Assembly: GCA_009668945.1 (NCBI GenBank)
Contig: SBEH01000003.1
Coordinates: forward strand, 99,437-163,436
Length of the DNA: 64,000 nucleotides
Origin: Actinomycetota bacterium
Lineage (GTDB): Bacteria; Actinomycetota; Coriobacteriia; Anaerosomatales; Anaerosomataceae
Direction of reading: 5' to 3'
In this document: positions 1 through 8,100 of the stretch, piece by piece
How positions within the stretch are numbered: position 1 is the first letter of the stretch
Layout of the letters: the number at the start of each line of letters is the position of its first letter
Program-made: the position numbers and the translations under genes
The notes under the pieces: generated by a model
What the model saw: only the letters and a program-made list of their open reading frames with translations
Databases searched by the model: none
What the model was told of the DNA's origin: nothing

Positions 1-332
1 TCGGATCGCAGACATCGGCCGACAGCGCAGCACTCGCGCTTCTGGGCTCCGAACCGGGAACGCTTGCCGGAGACGCGGAGCTCGGCCTGCTTCGGAAGCT
101 CGCCGAGTTCCCTGAAGTCGTCGAGGTCGCTGCGCGTCAGCGCGCGCCGCACAAGCTGACGACCTACGCAGAGGAACTCGCGAGCGCATTCCACCAGTTC
201 TACACGCACTGCCAGGTCGTCGTGGACGATCCGGCGTTGCGTGCGGCACGGCTCGCGCTTGCGGACGCCTCGCGCATCGTGCTCGCGCGCGCGCTCGGCC
301 TGCTCGGAGTGAGCGCACCGCAGCGGATGTAG
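1..332 (+). CDS. argS: Arginyl-tRNA synthetase, C-terminal fragment
   Basis: Only the last ~109 residues are in the window; the frame runs from base 3 to the TAG at 330-332. The fragment reads as the DALR anticodon-binding domain that ends class I arginyl-tRNA synthetases. The segment RAPHKLTTYAEELASAFHQF is followed by an ALADASRIVLARALGLLG helix and the typical end GVSAPQRM. The full enzyme charges tRNA-Arg in the cytoplasm. Its position directly upstream of lysA is the usual actinobacterial arrangement and supports the call. The catalytic HIGH/KMSKS part lies outside the window. Confidence 0.9.
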   Translation, partial: GSQTSADSAALALLGSEPGTLAGDAELGLLRKLAEFPEVVEVAARQRAPHKLTTYAEELASAFHQFYTHCQVVVDDPALRAARLALADASRIVLARALGLLGVSAPQRM

Positions 333-370
333 CGTCGCCTGCACGCTTCGCTCCGCAAGCCGCACTCGTG

Positions 371-376
371 TATCCT
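371..376 (+). promoter_or_regulatory. Possible -10 element for lysA
   Basis: TATCCT lies 44 bp before the lysA ATG. Transcription would start near 383, leaving a short leader with the ribosome site at 404-410. No convincing -35 box is visible, so this rests on the -10 alone. Confidence 0.3.
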
Positions 377-419
377 CTCCCATACCCGCTGGACGCGTCG
401 CTTGGGAGGAAGATGCGCC

Positions 420-1781
420 ATGGCCAGACCCTCGACCCCACGTCCTGTCGCCTCGCCCGATCTGCTGACTGCAGCCGACCTGATGGCCGTACTGCCGATG
501 ACCGCCGAGGTCAAGGACGGGCACCTGTGGATAGGCGGGGTCGACACCGTCGAGCTGGCCCGCGAGGCGGGGACCGCACTCTACGTCATGGACGAGGCCA
601 CGATCCGCTTCCAGCTCTCCGAGTACGTCAAGTGGACGCGCTATCACTGGAAGGACGTCGACGTGGTCTACGCCGGCAAGGCCTTCCTCACCCTCGCGAT
701 GGTCAAGATCGTCGAAGAGGAGGACTGCTGCCTTCTGTGTGCCTCAGGCGGGGAACTCGCATACGCCGTTCGCGCAGGGTTCCCCATGGACCGGGTCCAG
801 ATGCACGGCAACAACAAGACGCCTGCCGAGCTGGCGGAGGCGCTCGATGCCGGGATCGGGCGGATCGTCGTCGACAACTTCGAGGAGATGGAGCGGCTCT
901 CAGCGCTCGCATCGGAGCGCGGCGTGACGCAGCGCGTCTTGATCCGGGTGACGCCCGGCGTCGCCGCGGACACGCACGACTTCATCATCACCGGCGCTGA
1001 GGACAGCAAGTTCGGTTTTGGGCTGAACCAGGGCCTTGCGATGCAGGCGGTCAAGCGCGCCATCGAACTCCCCGGTATCGAGTTCGAAGGCCTGCACATG
1101 CACATCGGCTCGCAGATCTTCGCGCTTCACAGCTTCGCGAAGGCCATAGAGGTCATGGTCGGCTTCATGCGTGAGATCCAGGTCGAGACCGGTCATTCCG
1201 TACGCATGCTCGATGTCGGCGGCGGACTCGGCGTGGCGTACGGCGTGCCGGATGAGCCGTCGACCGTCAAGGACTTCGGCAAGGTGGTCGTGGACGGCAT
1301 CAAGGAAGAGTGCGAGAGGCACGGCCTCACCGTGCCGCGCATGGCGGTAGAACCCGGACGCTCGATCGTGGCGAATGCCGGTGTCACGCTGTACACCGTG
1401 GGGTCGATCAAGGAGATTCCCGGCATCCGGACGTACGTCGCCATCGACGGGGGCATGTCGGACAACATACGCACGTCGCTGTATGGCGCGCACTACGAGG
1501 CGCTCGTCGCCGACAGGGCGGACCAGCCTCGCGAGATGATCGCCACGATTGCCGGCAAGCACTGCGAGAGCGGAGACATCGTGGTGAAGGATGCGCCGCT
1601 ACAGCACCTCGAGGTGGGTGACATCGTGTGCGTGTGCGCCACCGGCGGCTACTGCCATTCGATGAGCAGCAACTACAACAAGCAGGTGCGCCCCGGCGTG
1701 GTCTTCGTGCGCGATGGTGCCTGGCGGTGGTCGCTTCGTCGCGAGACCTACGACGACCTGATGCGCAGTGACCTGGGATAG
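420..1781 (+). CDS. lysA: Diaminopimelate decarboxylase
   Basis: PLP-dependent decarboxylation of meso-diaminopimelate to L-lysine, the last step of lysine synthesis. The 453-residue protein has the fold-III barrel signatures: the PLP lysine near residue 87 (VVYAGKAF), HMHIGSQ near 228, DVGGGLG near 267, EPGRS near 312, and the intersubunit CESGD loop near 382. I chose the ATG at 420 because GGGAGGA at 404-410 sits at the right distance; a TTG at 402 would overlap that site. The argS-lysA order is typical of Actinobacteria. Confidence 0.95.
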   Translation: MARPSTPRPVASPDLLTAADLMAVLPMTAEVKDGHLWIGGVDTVELAREAGTALYVMDEATIRFQLSEYVKWTRYHWKDVDVVYAGKAFLTLAMVKIVEEEDCCLLCASGGELAYAVRAGFPMDRVQMHGNNKTPAELAEALDAGIGRIVVDNFEEMERLSALASERGVTQRVLIRVTPGVAADTHDFIITGAEDSKFGFGLNQGLAMQAVKRAIELPGIEFEGLHMHIGSQIFALHSFAKAIEVMVGFMREIQVETGHSVRMLDVGGGLGVAYGVPDEPSTVKDFGKVVVDGIKEECERHGLTVPRMAVEPGRSIVANAGVTLYTVGSIKEIPGIRTYVAIDGGMSDNIRTSLYGAHYEALVADRADQPREMIATIAGKHCESGDIVVKDAPLQHLEVGDIVCVCATGGYCHSMSSNYNKQVRPGVVFVRDGAWRWSLRRETYDDLMRSDLG

Positions 1782-1914
1782 CCGGACGCGCCGGATTACG
1801 TGCCGCCTGTCGGGGTTCTAGTGCCTCACATCACAAAGACGCCGCGCGTCAATGACAACCGGCCGTGCGCATGACATCATATCCTAGCTGTCGAAGAGTA
1901 GCGCAGGGGGAAGC

Positions 1915-2439
1915 GTGGCGAATCGGCTAAGTGAACGGCCCGAAGGTGAGCGGACAAGCTCGCGCGCGCAGACCGCGTGGCGGATCGTCCGCGAGGTGTT
2001 CAGTCTGCTCGCTGTCTGGATCATCGCGCTGTACGTGATCTCGCAAAGCCGCGGGAGCGTCACCAATGCGGCCATCGCCATCTCTATCGGGTGCTTCACA
2101 GCGCTACTTCTCGGCCTAGGCCTTGAGGCGATAGTGATGGGCAAGACCCCGACAATGTGGCTAGGTTGCCTCGTTCTGGCGGCCTGGGGGGCGGTGCTGC
2201 CGTTCGCGCCTCCCGGGCCCTACCTGGCTGCTATCGGCATCGCGGGCCTGGCCCTCATCGCCGTGACACCCCGCGAGTGGCGGAGGCGCAGCCTCGAAAA
2301 CGAGCGCGACTTCCTCCGTGAGCACCCGCGTTGGGCGATCTGGCGGCACGGGGTCCGGAGATTGCTCGTGGCCGGCATGGTCATCGGGCTGGTGATCGCA
2401 GTACTGACAGGCATCTGGAATTCGGTTGCAGTGATCTAG
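1915..2439 (+). CDS. Membrane protein of unknown function
   Basis: A 174-residue protein I do not recognise. After a charged N-terminus of ~30 residues there are about five hydrophobic segments (around 28-45, 48-70, 80-95, 100-115 and 152-172), with an Arg-rich loop (PREWRRRSLENERDF) before the last. The GTG start is preceded by AGGGGGAA. A -10-like TATCCT at 1880-1885 could start transcription after the lysA gap. It ends 12 bp before the zinc-ribbon/GGDEF gene and probably shares its operon, so a role in surface polysaccharide export or its control is possible but only inferred. Confidence 0.6.
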   Translation: MANRLSERPEGERTSSRAQTAWRIVREVFSLLAVWIIALYVISQSRGSVTNAAIAISIGCFTALLLGLGLEAIVMGKTPTMWLGCLVLAAWGAVLPFAPPGPYLAAIGIAGLALIAVTPREWRRRSLENERDFLREHPRWAIWRHGVRRLLVAGMVIGLVIAVLTGIWNSVAVI

Positions 2440-2451
2440 GAAGGCGATGAG

Positions 2452-3540
2452 ATGATGTCCAAAGCAACACCGTCAGTGTCGTCGCAGGTCAGCGGCTCGA
2501 ATGCGGGTACGACGCTGACCGATCGGGTAGTCGAGCTGGTGACGTCGCTGGCTACGGGCGCGGTACCCAAGCTCGTTCCGGAGCGCTCGATCGCGAGTCC
2601 GGTCGCCTATACCTATGCTGAGGCGGCACGGATCCTCGGCGTCGCGCCCGGCGAGGAGATCGCAACACTCGACGCGCTCGAGGACCGCGGAGTGCTGGCG
2701 GCCGAGCCTGTGACCACCGTGCCCGTGTGCCCGTTCTGTCGAACGTATCCGCTGCGTGTCGAGCGCGCCTGTCAAGAGTGCGGAAGCACGGCGGTCCACC
2801 GGACCACGATGATTCACCACTACCGCTGCGGCAACGTGTCGCCCGAGGAGACATATCGTCACGATGCGGACCTCGTCTGCCCGAAGTGCAACCACAAGCT
2901 GCGCCACATCGGCGTCGACTACGAGCGGCCGAGCGGAGTCTGGCTGTGCGACGACTGCCATCAGGTGTCGGACGCGCCGGAGCTGCGATACCACTCGCTC
3001 ACCTGTGACAGGCGCGTGCCGCTGGACGACGTCGTGGATCGGCAGCTGTCCGCGTACACGCTGTCGCCTGACGGTGCGCACCTGGTGTCCGAGGGAACCC
3101 TCCGTGCGGCCATCGAGCGGCCGGACGTATCGGATTCGCTGACGGGGCTTCCGGGCGCGGCAGCGATCGACCGCGCGCTGCAGCTCGAGCAGACGCGCGC
3201 GGAGCGGTACGGCACGAAGTTCGCACTCGTGCGCTTCCATCTGTCGAACGGTCCCGAGCTAGGCGAGCGCTTCGGCGAGGAGGCCGTGTCGCGGGTGGTC
3301 AAGACGCTGGCGACCATCGCGCGCGAGAACCTCAGGACGATTGACGCCGTGGGCCGCTCGGAGCGCTACGGATTCCTGGCCGTGCTTCCCGAGACGGACA
3401 GTGAGGGCGCCCGCGTCGCGCTCAGCAAGCTGACCGAGTCGGCGCAAGCGTATATGCACGGACTCGGCCGAGACGAGGCGCACAGAGCGGCGAACGTAGC
3501 AGGCGAGATAGTGGAGCCGACCGCTCCGAAGGCCGAGTAG
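2452..3540 (+). CDS. Zinc-binding (TackOD1-like) protein with degenerate GGDEF domain
   Basis: A 362-residue soluble protein. Residues ~93-184 hold a dense set of Cys and His pairs (CPFC, CQEC, HHYRCG, CPKC, RHIGVDYERP, CDDC, SLTC). This resembles the TackOD1 output domain, a metal-binding domain often found with signalling modules. Residues ~229-330 read as a GGDEF fold starting DSLTGLP, but the signature loop is SERYGF instead of GGDEF and the metal-binding Asp region is FHLSNG. It should therefore not make cyclic di-GMP. It is followed 10 bp later by a glycosyltransferase, so I infer a sensing or regulatory role for that enzyme. The TackOD1 name is from memory of the motif pattern. Confidence 0.7.
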   Translation: MMSKATPSVSSQVSGSNAGTTLTDRVVELVTSLATGAVPKLVPERSIASPVAYTYAEAARILGVAPGEEIATLDALEDRGVLAAEPVTTVPVCPFCRTYPLRVERACQECGSTAVHRTTMIHHYRCGNVSPEETYRHDADLVCPKCNHKLRHIGVDYERPSGVWLCDDCHQVSDAPELRYHSLTCDRRVPLDDVVDRQLSAYTLSPDGAHLVSEGTLRAAIERPDVSDSLTGLPGAAAIDRALQLEQTRAERYGTKFALVRFHLSNGPELGERFGEEAVSRVVKTLATIARENLRTIDAVGRSERYGFLAVLPETDSEGARVALSKLTESAQAYMHGLGRDEAHRAANVAGEIVEPTAPKAE

Positions 3541-3550
3541 CCCGATCACC

Positions 3551-4873
3551 ATGCTCGATACCGTCCTCGCTCACCTGGCAGCCATCGCCCGTGCGTTCGG
3601 CGATTGGTGGATGCAGGGCTTCTACGACATCCAGGCGATGACGTGGGAGCGATTCTTCCGCGTCTTCTGGTGGCTTATCGTCTTCGACTTCCCGCGGTAC
3701 ATCCTGCCCGACGTGATGATGATTCTCTACATCTTCTCGCGGCTCATCTTCAAATGGCCGCACAAGGTCGTCATGGACCGGTCCTACGAGCCGACGGTGA
3801 GCGTACTTGTGCCGGCTCACAACGAGGCAGACAGCGCCGCAAAGACGGTGCATTCACTCATCGAGCAGGACTACCCGATCAGCGAGATCGTCGTAGTCGA
3901 TGATGGCAGCCTCGACGACACCTGGGACTCGTTGCGGGTGTTCGCAGACGATCCGCGCGTGAAGCTCGTGCGCAACACCTCTCGCGGTGGAAAAGCCTCG
4001 GCTCTGCAGACTGCCCTCAAGATGACGACCGGCGAGGTCATCGTCTCGGTCGATAGCGACTCCACGTTCGACCGAGACGCGATCCGCTGGCTCGTGCAGT
4101 ACCTCAGGGACCCGGAGGTCGGTGGCGTTTCCGGAAACATCAAGGTCCGCAACCGGAAGAAGACGCTCGCCACCTGGTTCCAGGCTGCCGAGTACGCCAT
4201 CGCGATCGCGACCGGTCGGCGAGTATCCGGCTACCTCGGCTGGCTCACCGTGATCTCCGGTGCGTTCGGGGCGTACAAGCGCGAGTCGCTGAATGCCGTG
4301 GGGGCATGGGACCCGGGGATCGGAGACGACTCGAACGTCACCATCAAGGTGCGCAAGCGCCGGCAGAGAATCGCGTTCGCGCCGGAGGCGATATGCCTGA
4401 CCGACGCCCCGGAGAGCTGGCGCGTGCTCTGGCGGCAGCGGAGGCGCTGGGACAAGTCGGGGTATCGCAACCGCCTCCGCAAGCACGTCGGCATCCTCAA
4501 CCCGTTCATCTACGGCGCGCGCAACTCGGTTGCGGTGGCGGTGGGCGTCTTCTACAAGATGGTCTTGCTGTTCACGTTCCTGTTCTGGTTCTTCTACGAG
4601 CTGCTCTTCAGCCAGCGCGGTCAGATCGCCTGGGTCTTCATGATCACCTTCGTCATCTATGGCGTGTCCAACCTGGTGTCGCTACTCATCGCATGGGCAC
4701 TCTCCGAGCGGCACGACGAATGGCAGCTGCTCTGGACCGCGCCGCTGATGATCTTCTACTACTTCTTCCTGCGCTTCCCGCGGGCGATCTCGACCATCGA
4801 AGAGGTCTTCGGGCTGAACTACGCGCAACGCTTCTATCCCGACGAGGTGTGGGACCAGGCGCCGAAGTGGTGA
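3551..4873 (+). CDS. Processive family-2 glycosyltransferase, membrane-bound
   Basis: A 440-residue enzyme of the hyaluronan/cellulose-synthase-like GT2 group, expected to polymerise sugars from nucleotide donors at the inner face of the membrane. After an N-terminal membrane segment (~35-62), residues ~83-330 carry the GT-A core. VLVPAHNEAD opens it, followed by DDGSLDDT, the DSDS metal site near 167, GDDSN, and QRRRW (~294-299), the acceptor and processivity signature. Three or four C-terminal membrane helices would form the secretion channel. It is likely co-transcribed with the two upstream genes. The polymer cannot be told from sequence. These three genes interrupt an otherwise conserved lysA-hom neighbourhood. 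Confidence 0.85.
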   Translation: MLDTVLAHLAAIARAFGDWWMQGFYDIQAMTWERFFRVFWWLIVFDFPRYILPDVMMILYIFSRLIFKWPHKVVMDRSYEPTVSVLVPAHNEADSAAKTVHSLIEQDYPISEIVVVDDGSLDDTWDSLRVFADDPRVKLVRNTSRGGKASALQTALKMTTGEVIVSVDSDSTFDRDAIRWLVQYLRDPEVGGVSGNIKVRNRKKTLATWFQAAEYAIAIATGRRVSGYLGWLTVISGAFGAYKRESLNAVGAWDPGIGDDSNVTIKVRKRRQRIAFAPEAICLTDAPESWRVLWRQRRRWDKSGYRNRLRKHVGILNPFIYGARNSVAVAVGVFYKMVLLFTFLFWFFYELLFSQRGQIAWVFMITFVIYGVSNLVSLLIAWALSERHDEWQLLWTAPLMIFYYFFLRFPRAISTIEEVFGLNYAQRFYPDEVWDQAPKW

Positions 4874-4919
4874 AGCCGGCCGTTGCGCCGATGGGTGACT
4901 GACCGCCGCGCGGCTCGGC

Positions 4920-4925
4920 TACAAT
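4920..4925 (+). promoter_or_regulatory. Possible -10 element for hom-thrB
   Basis: TACAAT stands 37 bp before the hom start, in the gap after the glycosyltransferase. A clear -35 is not visible. It marks the likely start of the threonine-pathway transcript. Confidence 0.4.
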
Positions 4926-4962
4926 AACCTTCGTCAGGCGAGATAGACGCGGAGGATGCTTC

Positions 4963-6249
4963 ATGTGCGCCGTCAAGGTCGGACTCATCGGGCTTGGCAC
5001 CGTCGGTAGCGGCGTCGTCGAGATCATCAGACGCCACGGCGAGCGGTTCCGCACGCGCGTAGGCGTGGACATCGTGCTTGCCAAGTGCGCTGACAGGGAC
5101 GCCTCGAGAGCGACCGAGCTCGACCTGGCACCGGAGTGCTTCACCACCGATGCGGCGGACATCATCGGCGATCCCGAGATCGACATCGTCATCGAGCTCG
5201 TCGGCGGCACCGGCGTCGCCCGCACGATCGTGCTCGACGCTCTGCTCGCCGGGAAGACGGTCGTCACGGCGAACAAGGCGCTCATGGCCACGCATGGGCA
5301 CGAGGTGATGGACGCCGCAGCCTCCTCAGGCGTGGATATCTTGTTCGAAGCCAGCGTCGGCGGCGGCATCCCGATCATCGGACCGCTGAAGCACAGTCTC
5401 ACGAGCAACGAGATCCAGGCGGTCTACGGCATCGTGAACGGCACTACGAACTACATGCTCACCCGCATGGCCGAGGACGGCCTCGACTACGACGGCGCGC
5501 TCGCCGAGGCGCAGGAGCGCGGTTTCGCGGAAGCTGACCCGACCGCCGACGTGGACGGACTCGACGCGGCGGCCAAGATCGCGATCCTCGCGTCGATCGC
5601 GTTCAACTCGCGCGTGACCTTCGCGGACGTGCCGGCCGAAGGGATACGGTCTGTCGCCCCCACCGACATCGCTTACGCGCACGAGACCGGCTACGTGATC
5701 AAGTTGATGGCCATCGGCAAGCGTACGTCAGACGGTCTCGACATCCGAGTACAGCCGACGATGATTCGCGAGAACCACCCGCTCGCCCAGGTGAACGGGG
5801 TCTACAACGCCATATACGTGGTTGGTGACGCCGTCGGCGAGACGATGTTCTTCGGCGAGGGAGCAGGTTCGCTGCCGGCCGCCTCCGCGGTGGTGGGCGA
5901 CGTCATCGAGGCAGCGAGGCACATACAGGGTGACTGCCGCGGTCTGGTCGGCTGCACGTGTACCGAGACGCTGCCTGTCCGCGATATCGCGGATCTCACG
6001 ACCTCCTACTACCTCCGACTGCACGTATGCGATCGGCCGGGAGTGCTCGCGGCCATCGCCGGGATCTTCGGCGATCATGGCGTATCCATCGCGTCGGTGA
6101 TCCAGAAGCGCGCTGAAGACGGTGGCGCCGAGATCGTCTGGATCACACACGAGGCGGCGGAGCGGGACATGCGTGCTGCGCTCGCCGCGATCGAGAAGCT
6201 CGACGTCGTCGATGCCGTGGGCTCGGTGCTGAGGGTGGAGGAGCTCTAG
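4963..6249 (+). CDS. hom: Homoserine dehydrogenase
   Basis: Reduces aspartate semialdehyde to homoserine with NAD(P)H, the branch point to threonine and methionine. The 428-residue protein has the Rossmann start GLIGLGTVGSG (~6-16), the TANKALMA strand, the VNGTTNYML motif, and the catalytic-domain segment GFAEADPTADVDGLDAAAK. A C-terminal ACT domain (from ~345, beginning SYYLRLHVCDRPG) is the usual site for threonine feedback. The ATG is preceded by GCGGAGGATGC. thrB follows after 5 bp. thrC, which sits between these two genes in many actinobacteria, is absent here. Confidence 0.95.
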   Translation: MCAVKVGLIGLGTVGSGVVEIIRRHGERFRTRVGVDIVLAKCADRDASRATELDLAPECFTTDAADIIGDPEIDIVIELVGGTGVARTIVLDALLAGKTVVTANKALMATHGHEVMDAAASSGVDILFEASVGGGIPIIGPLKHSLTSNEIQAVYGIVNGTTNYMLTRMAEDGLDYDGALAEAQERGFAEADPTADVDGLDAAAKIAILASIAFNSRVTFADVPAEGIRSVAPTDIAYAHETGYVIKLMAIGKRTSDGLDIRVQPTMIRENHPLAQVNGVYNAIYVVGDAVGETMFFGEGAGSLPAASAVVGDVIEAARHIQGDCRGLVGCTCTETLPVRDIADLTTSYYLRLHVCDRPGVLAAIAGIFGDHGVSIASVIQKRAEDGGAEIVWITHEAAERDMRAALAAIEKLDVVDAVGSVLRVEEL

Positions 6250-6254
6250 GTAGC

Positions 6255-7169
6255 GTGAGCAGCTGCGTCCGGGTCCCGGCGTCATCGGCCAATCTCGGGC
6301 CGGGATACGACTCGTTCGGTCTCGCACTCGGTCTGTACAACGAGTTCGAGGGTGAGATAGCCGAGGAGTGGAGCTTCGCGATCGGCGGTGAGGGCGCCGG
6401 GCGGCTCGGATCCGACGCCGACAACCGGGTCCTCCGGGCGATGCGTCGTGTCTTCGCCGAGGCCGGTCAGCCGGAGCTCGCCGCGAGCGTGTCGTGTCAC
6501 AACGGCATCCCGGTCGGCGTAGGGCTTGGATCCTCGGCTGCCGCGATCGTGGGCGGACTCGTGCTTGCCGACGCGCTGGTCGGCGGAAACCTTGGAAAGA
6601 GGCGTCTGCTCGAACTCGCGGCCGAGATGGAGGGGCATGCCGACAACGTTGCGGCGGCGATCTACGGCGGCTTCACGGTCACCGCGAACGGTGGGGGGCA
6701 GCTCACTTGTGCGCACGTCGACCCCGCGGCCGGCGTGGCGGCGCTTGTGGTTCTCGGGGAGAACGAGCTGCCCACGGCCGAGGCCAGGGCCGCCCTGCCC
6801 GAGACCGTGCCACACGCCAACGCGGCCGCGAATGCCGGCGCTGCTGCGTTGGTCGCACTCGGGATCGCGATCGGGCGCCGTGAGTATCTGGATTCCGGCA
6901 TGCACGATGCGATCCACGAGCGCTACCGAGCGGCTCTGGTGCCGGATCTCGACGCGGTGCGCGGCTTGCTGGATGCGATCGGCGCGGGGCCTGCGGTACT
7001 CTCGGGCGCCGGTCCGACGGTGCTCTCGCTCGTTCTGGACCTGGACGACGAGCGCGCCCTGGAGCGTGCGCGATCGCTTGCCGAGGTGGCACGCGTGGCT
7101 CTGTCGGAGATCGGCAGGGGGCGTGTGCTCGCACTGGGCGTCGACCGGACGGGTGCGAGGAACCCATAG
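6255..7169 (+). CDS. thrB: Homoserine kinase
   Basis: ATP-dependent phosphorylation of homoserine, the step before threonine synthase. The 304-residue protein is a GHMP kinase: the N-terminal VRVPASSANLGPGYDSFG motif is followed by the ATP loop GVGLGSSAAAIVGG near residue 92 and a late SGAGPTVLSL segment that shapes the substrate pocket. The GTG start lies 5 bp after hom, indicating translational coupling. Threonine synthase itself must be encoded elsewhere. Confidence 0.94.
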   Translation: MSSCVRVPASSANLGPGYDSFGLALGLYNEFEGEIAEEWSFAIGGEGAGRLGSDADNRVLRAMRRVFAEAGQPELAASVSCHNGIPVGVGLGSSAAAIVGGLVLADALVGGNLGKRRLLELAAEMEGHADNVAAAIYGGFTVTANGGGQLTCAHVDPAAGVAALVVLGENELPTAEARAALPETVPHANAAANAGAAALVALGIAIGRREYLDSGMHDAIHERYRAALVPDLDAVRGLLDAIGAGPAVLSGAGPTVLSLVLDLDDERALERARSLAEVARVALSEIGRGRVLALGVDRTGARNP

Positions 7170-7299
7170 CCGTTCAGCGGACCCGCTGCGTGCTGCGCGC
7201 GCCGCGGTAGGTGAGAGCGCCGTTTCGGGAATGAACTGTTGCATCCCCGCGCGTCCGGCCTCATCCGCAGTCGGGGCACCCTCGGACATCGGAGAAGCA

Positions 7300-8100
7300 A
7301 TGACTGACAACCGGCCTGTCATCATCGCCCAGATCTCGGATTTCCACTGCGGCTCGCAGTACCACATCCCGAGCCTTGCGACTCGCGTGGTGGACGAGAT
7401 CAACGATCTTGCGCCCGATGCGCTGGTCGTGACCGGCGATCTCACCGACATGGGCTTCCGCCAGGAGTTCAAGCTCGCCCACCGCCTCGTCTCCAGGATG
7501 AATGTCGAGAGGCTCATGGTGCTGCCGGGCAACCACGATGCGCGCAACGTCGGAGAGGTGCACTTCGAGGAGCTGTTCGGGGCGCGCACCAGCGAGCTCG
7601 CGTTCAAGGGAGTGCGCATCCTCGGTCTCGACTCCTCCGAGCCGGATCTCGACAATGGCCGGATCGGGCGACAACGATACCGTTGGATCGAGGAGCAGTT
7701 CTCCGACCCCACCGAGTTCAAGATCGTTGCGCTTCACCACCACCTCCTGCCGGTACCGGGGACCGGGCGCGAGCGGAATATCGTCTACGACGCGGGCGAC
7801 CTGCTACGCGTGCTGAGCGGCAGCGGGTGCAACGTCGTGCTGTGCGGACACAAGCACGTCCCGCACGCCTGGCGGCTGGAGGAGCTCGTCATCGTCAACG
7901 CCGGGACCGCCTGCTCGCACCGTCTGCGGGGCCTGACGCGTGCGAGCTACAACATCATCGAGATCCACCCCGACCGCATCCGCGTGATCCTCAAGCACCC
8001 GTTCCACGAGCCGGAAGTGGTGGCGGACTACAAGCGTGACCTGCGCCGCGAGTGCACATGGCGGCCGCACGCGGACGGGACACGGGGGGAGTGCGACTGA
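7300..8100 (+). CDS. Metallophosphoesterase (CpdA/class III phosphodiesterase-like)
   Basis: A 266-residue calcineurin-like phosphoesterase with all dimetal motifs in order: DFHCG, GDLTD, GNHDARN, HHH and GHKH. The architecture matches class III cyclic-nucleotide phosphodiesterases, but the substrate is not known. I chose the ATG at 7300, which has GGAGAAG just upstream; an in-frame ATG at 7231 would add 23 residues without a better ribosome site. Its TGA overlaps the next ATG by one base, so it is coupled to the cyclic-diphosphoglycerate synthetase and kinase genes. A role in turning over that metabolite is an attractive inference, not shown by the sequence. Confidence 0.85.
   Translation: MTDNRPVIIAQISDFHCGSQYHIPSLATRVVDEINDLAPDALVVTGDLTDMGFRQEFKLAHRLVSRMNVERLMVLPGNHDARNVGEVHFEELFGARTSELAFKGVRILGLDSSEPDLDNGRIGRQRYRWIEEQFSDPTEFKIVALHHHLLPVPGTGRERNIVYDAGDLLRVLSGSGCNVVLCGHKHVPHAWRLEELVIVNAGTACSHRLRGLTRASYNIIEIHPDRIRVILKHPFHEPEVVADYKRDLRRECTWRPHADGTRGECD

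Noticed and set aside
2452..3540. Active diguanylate cyclase
   Set aside because: The GGDEF signature is replaced by SERYGF and the metal-binding Asp is missing.
6526..7299. Upstream extension of the phosphoesterase frame into thrB
   Set aside because: The extension lies out of frame inside thrB and has no conserved sequence; the ATG at 7300 has a good ribosome site.
6282..7721. Long minus-strand open frame opposite thrB and the phosphoesterase gene
   Set aside because: It is antisense to two well-supported genes and lacks any recognisable domain; high GC makes such shadow frames common.
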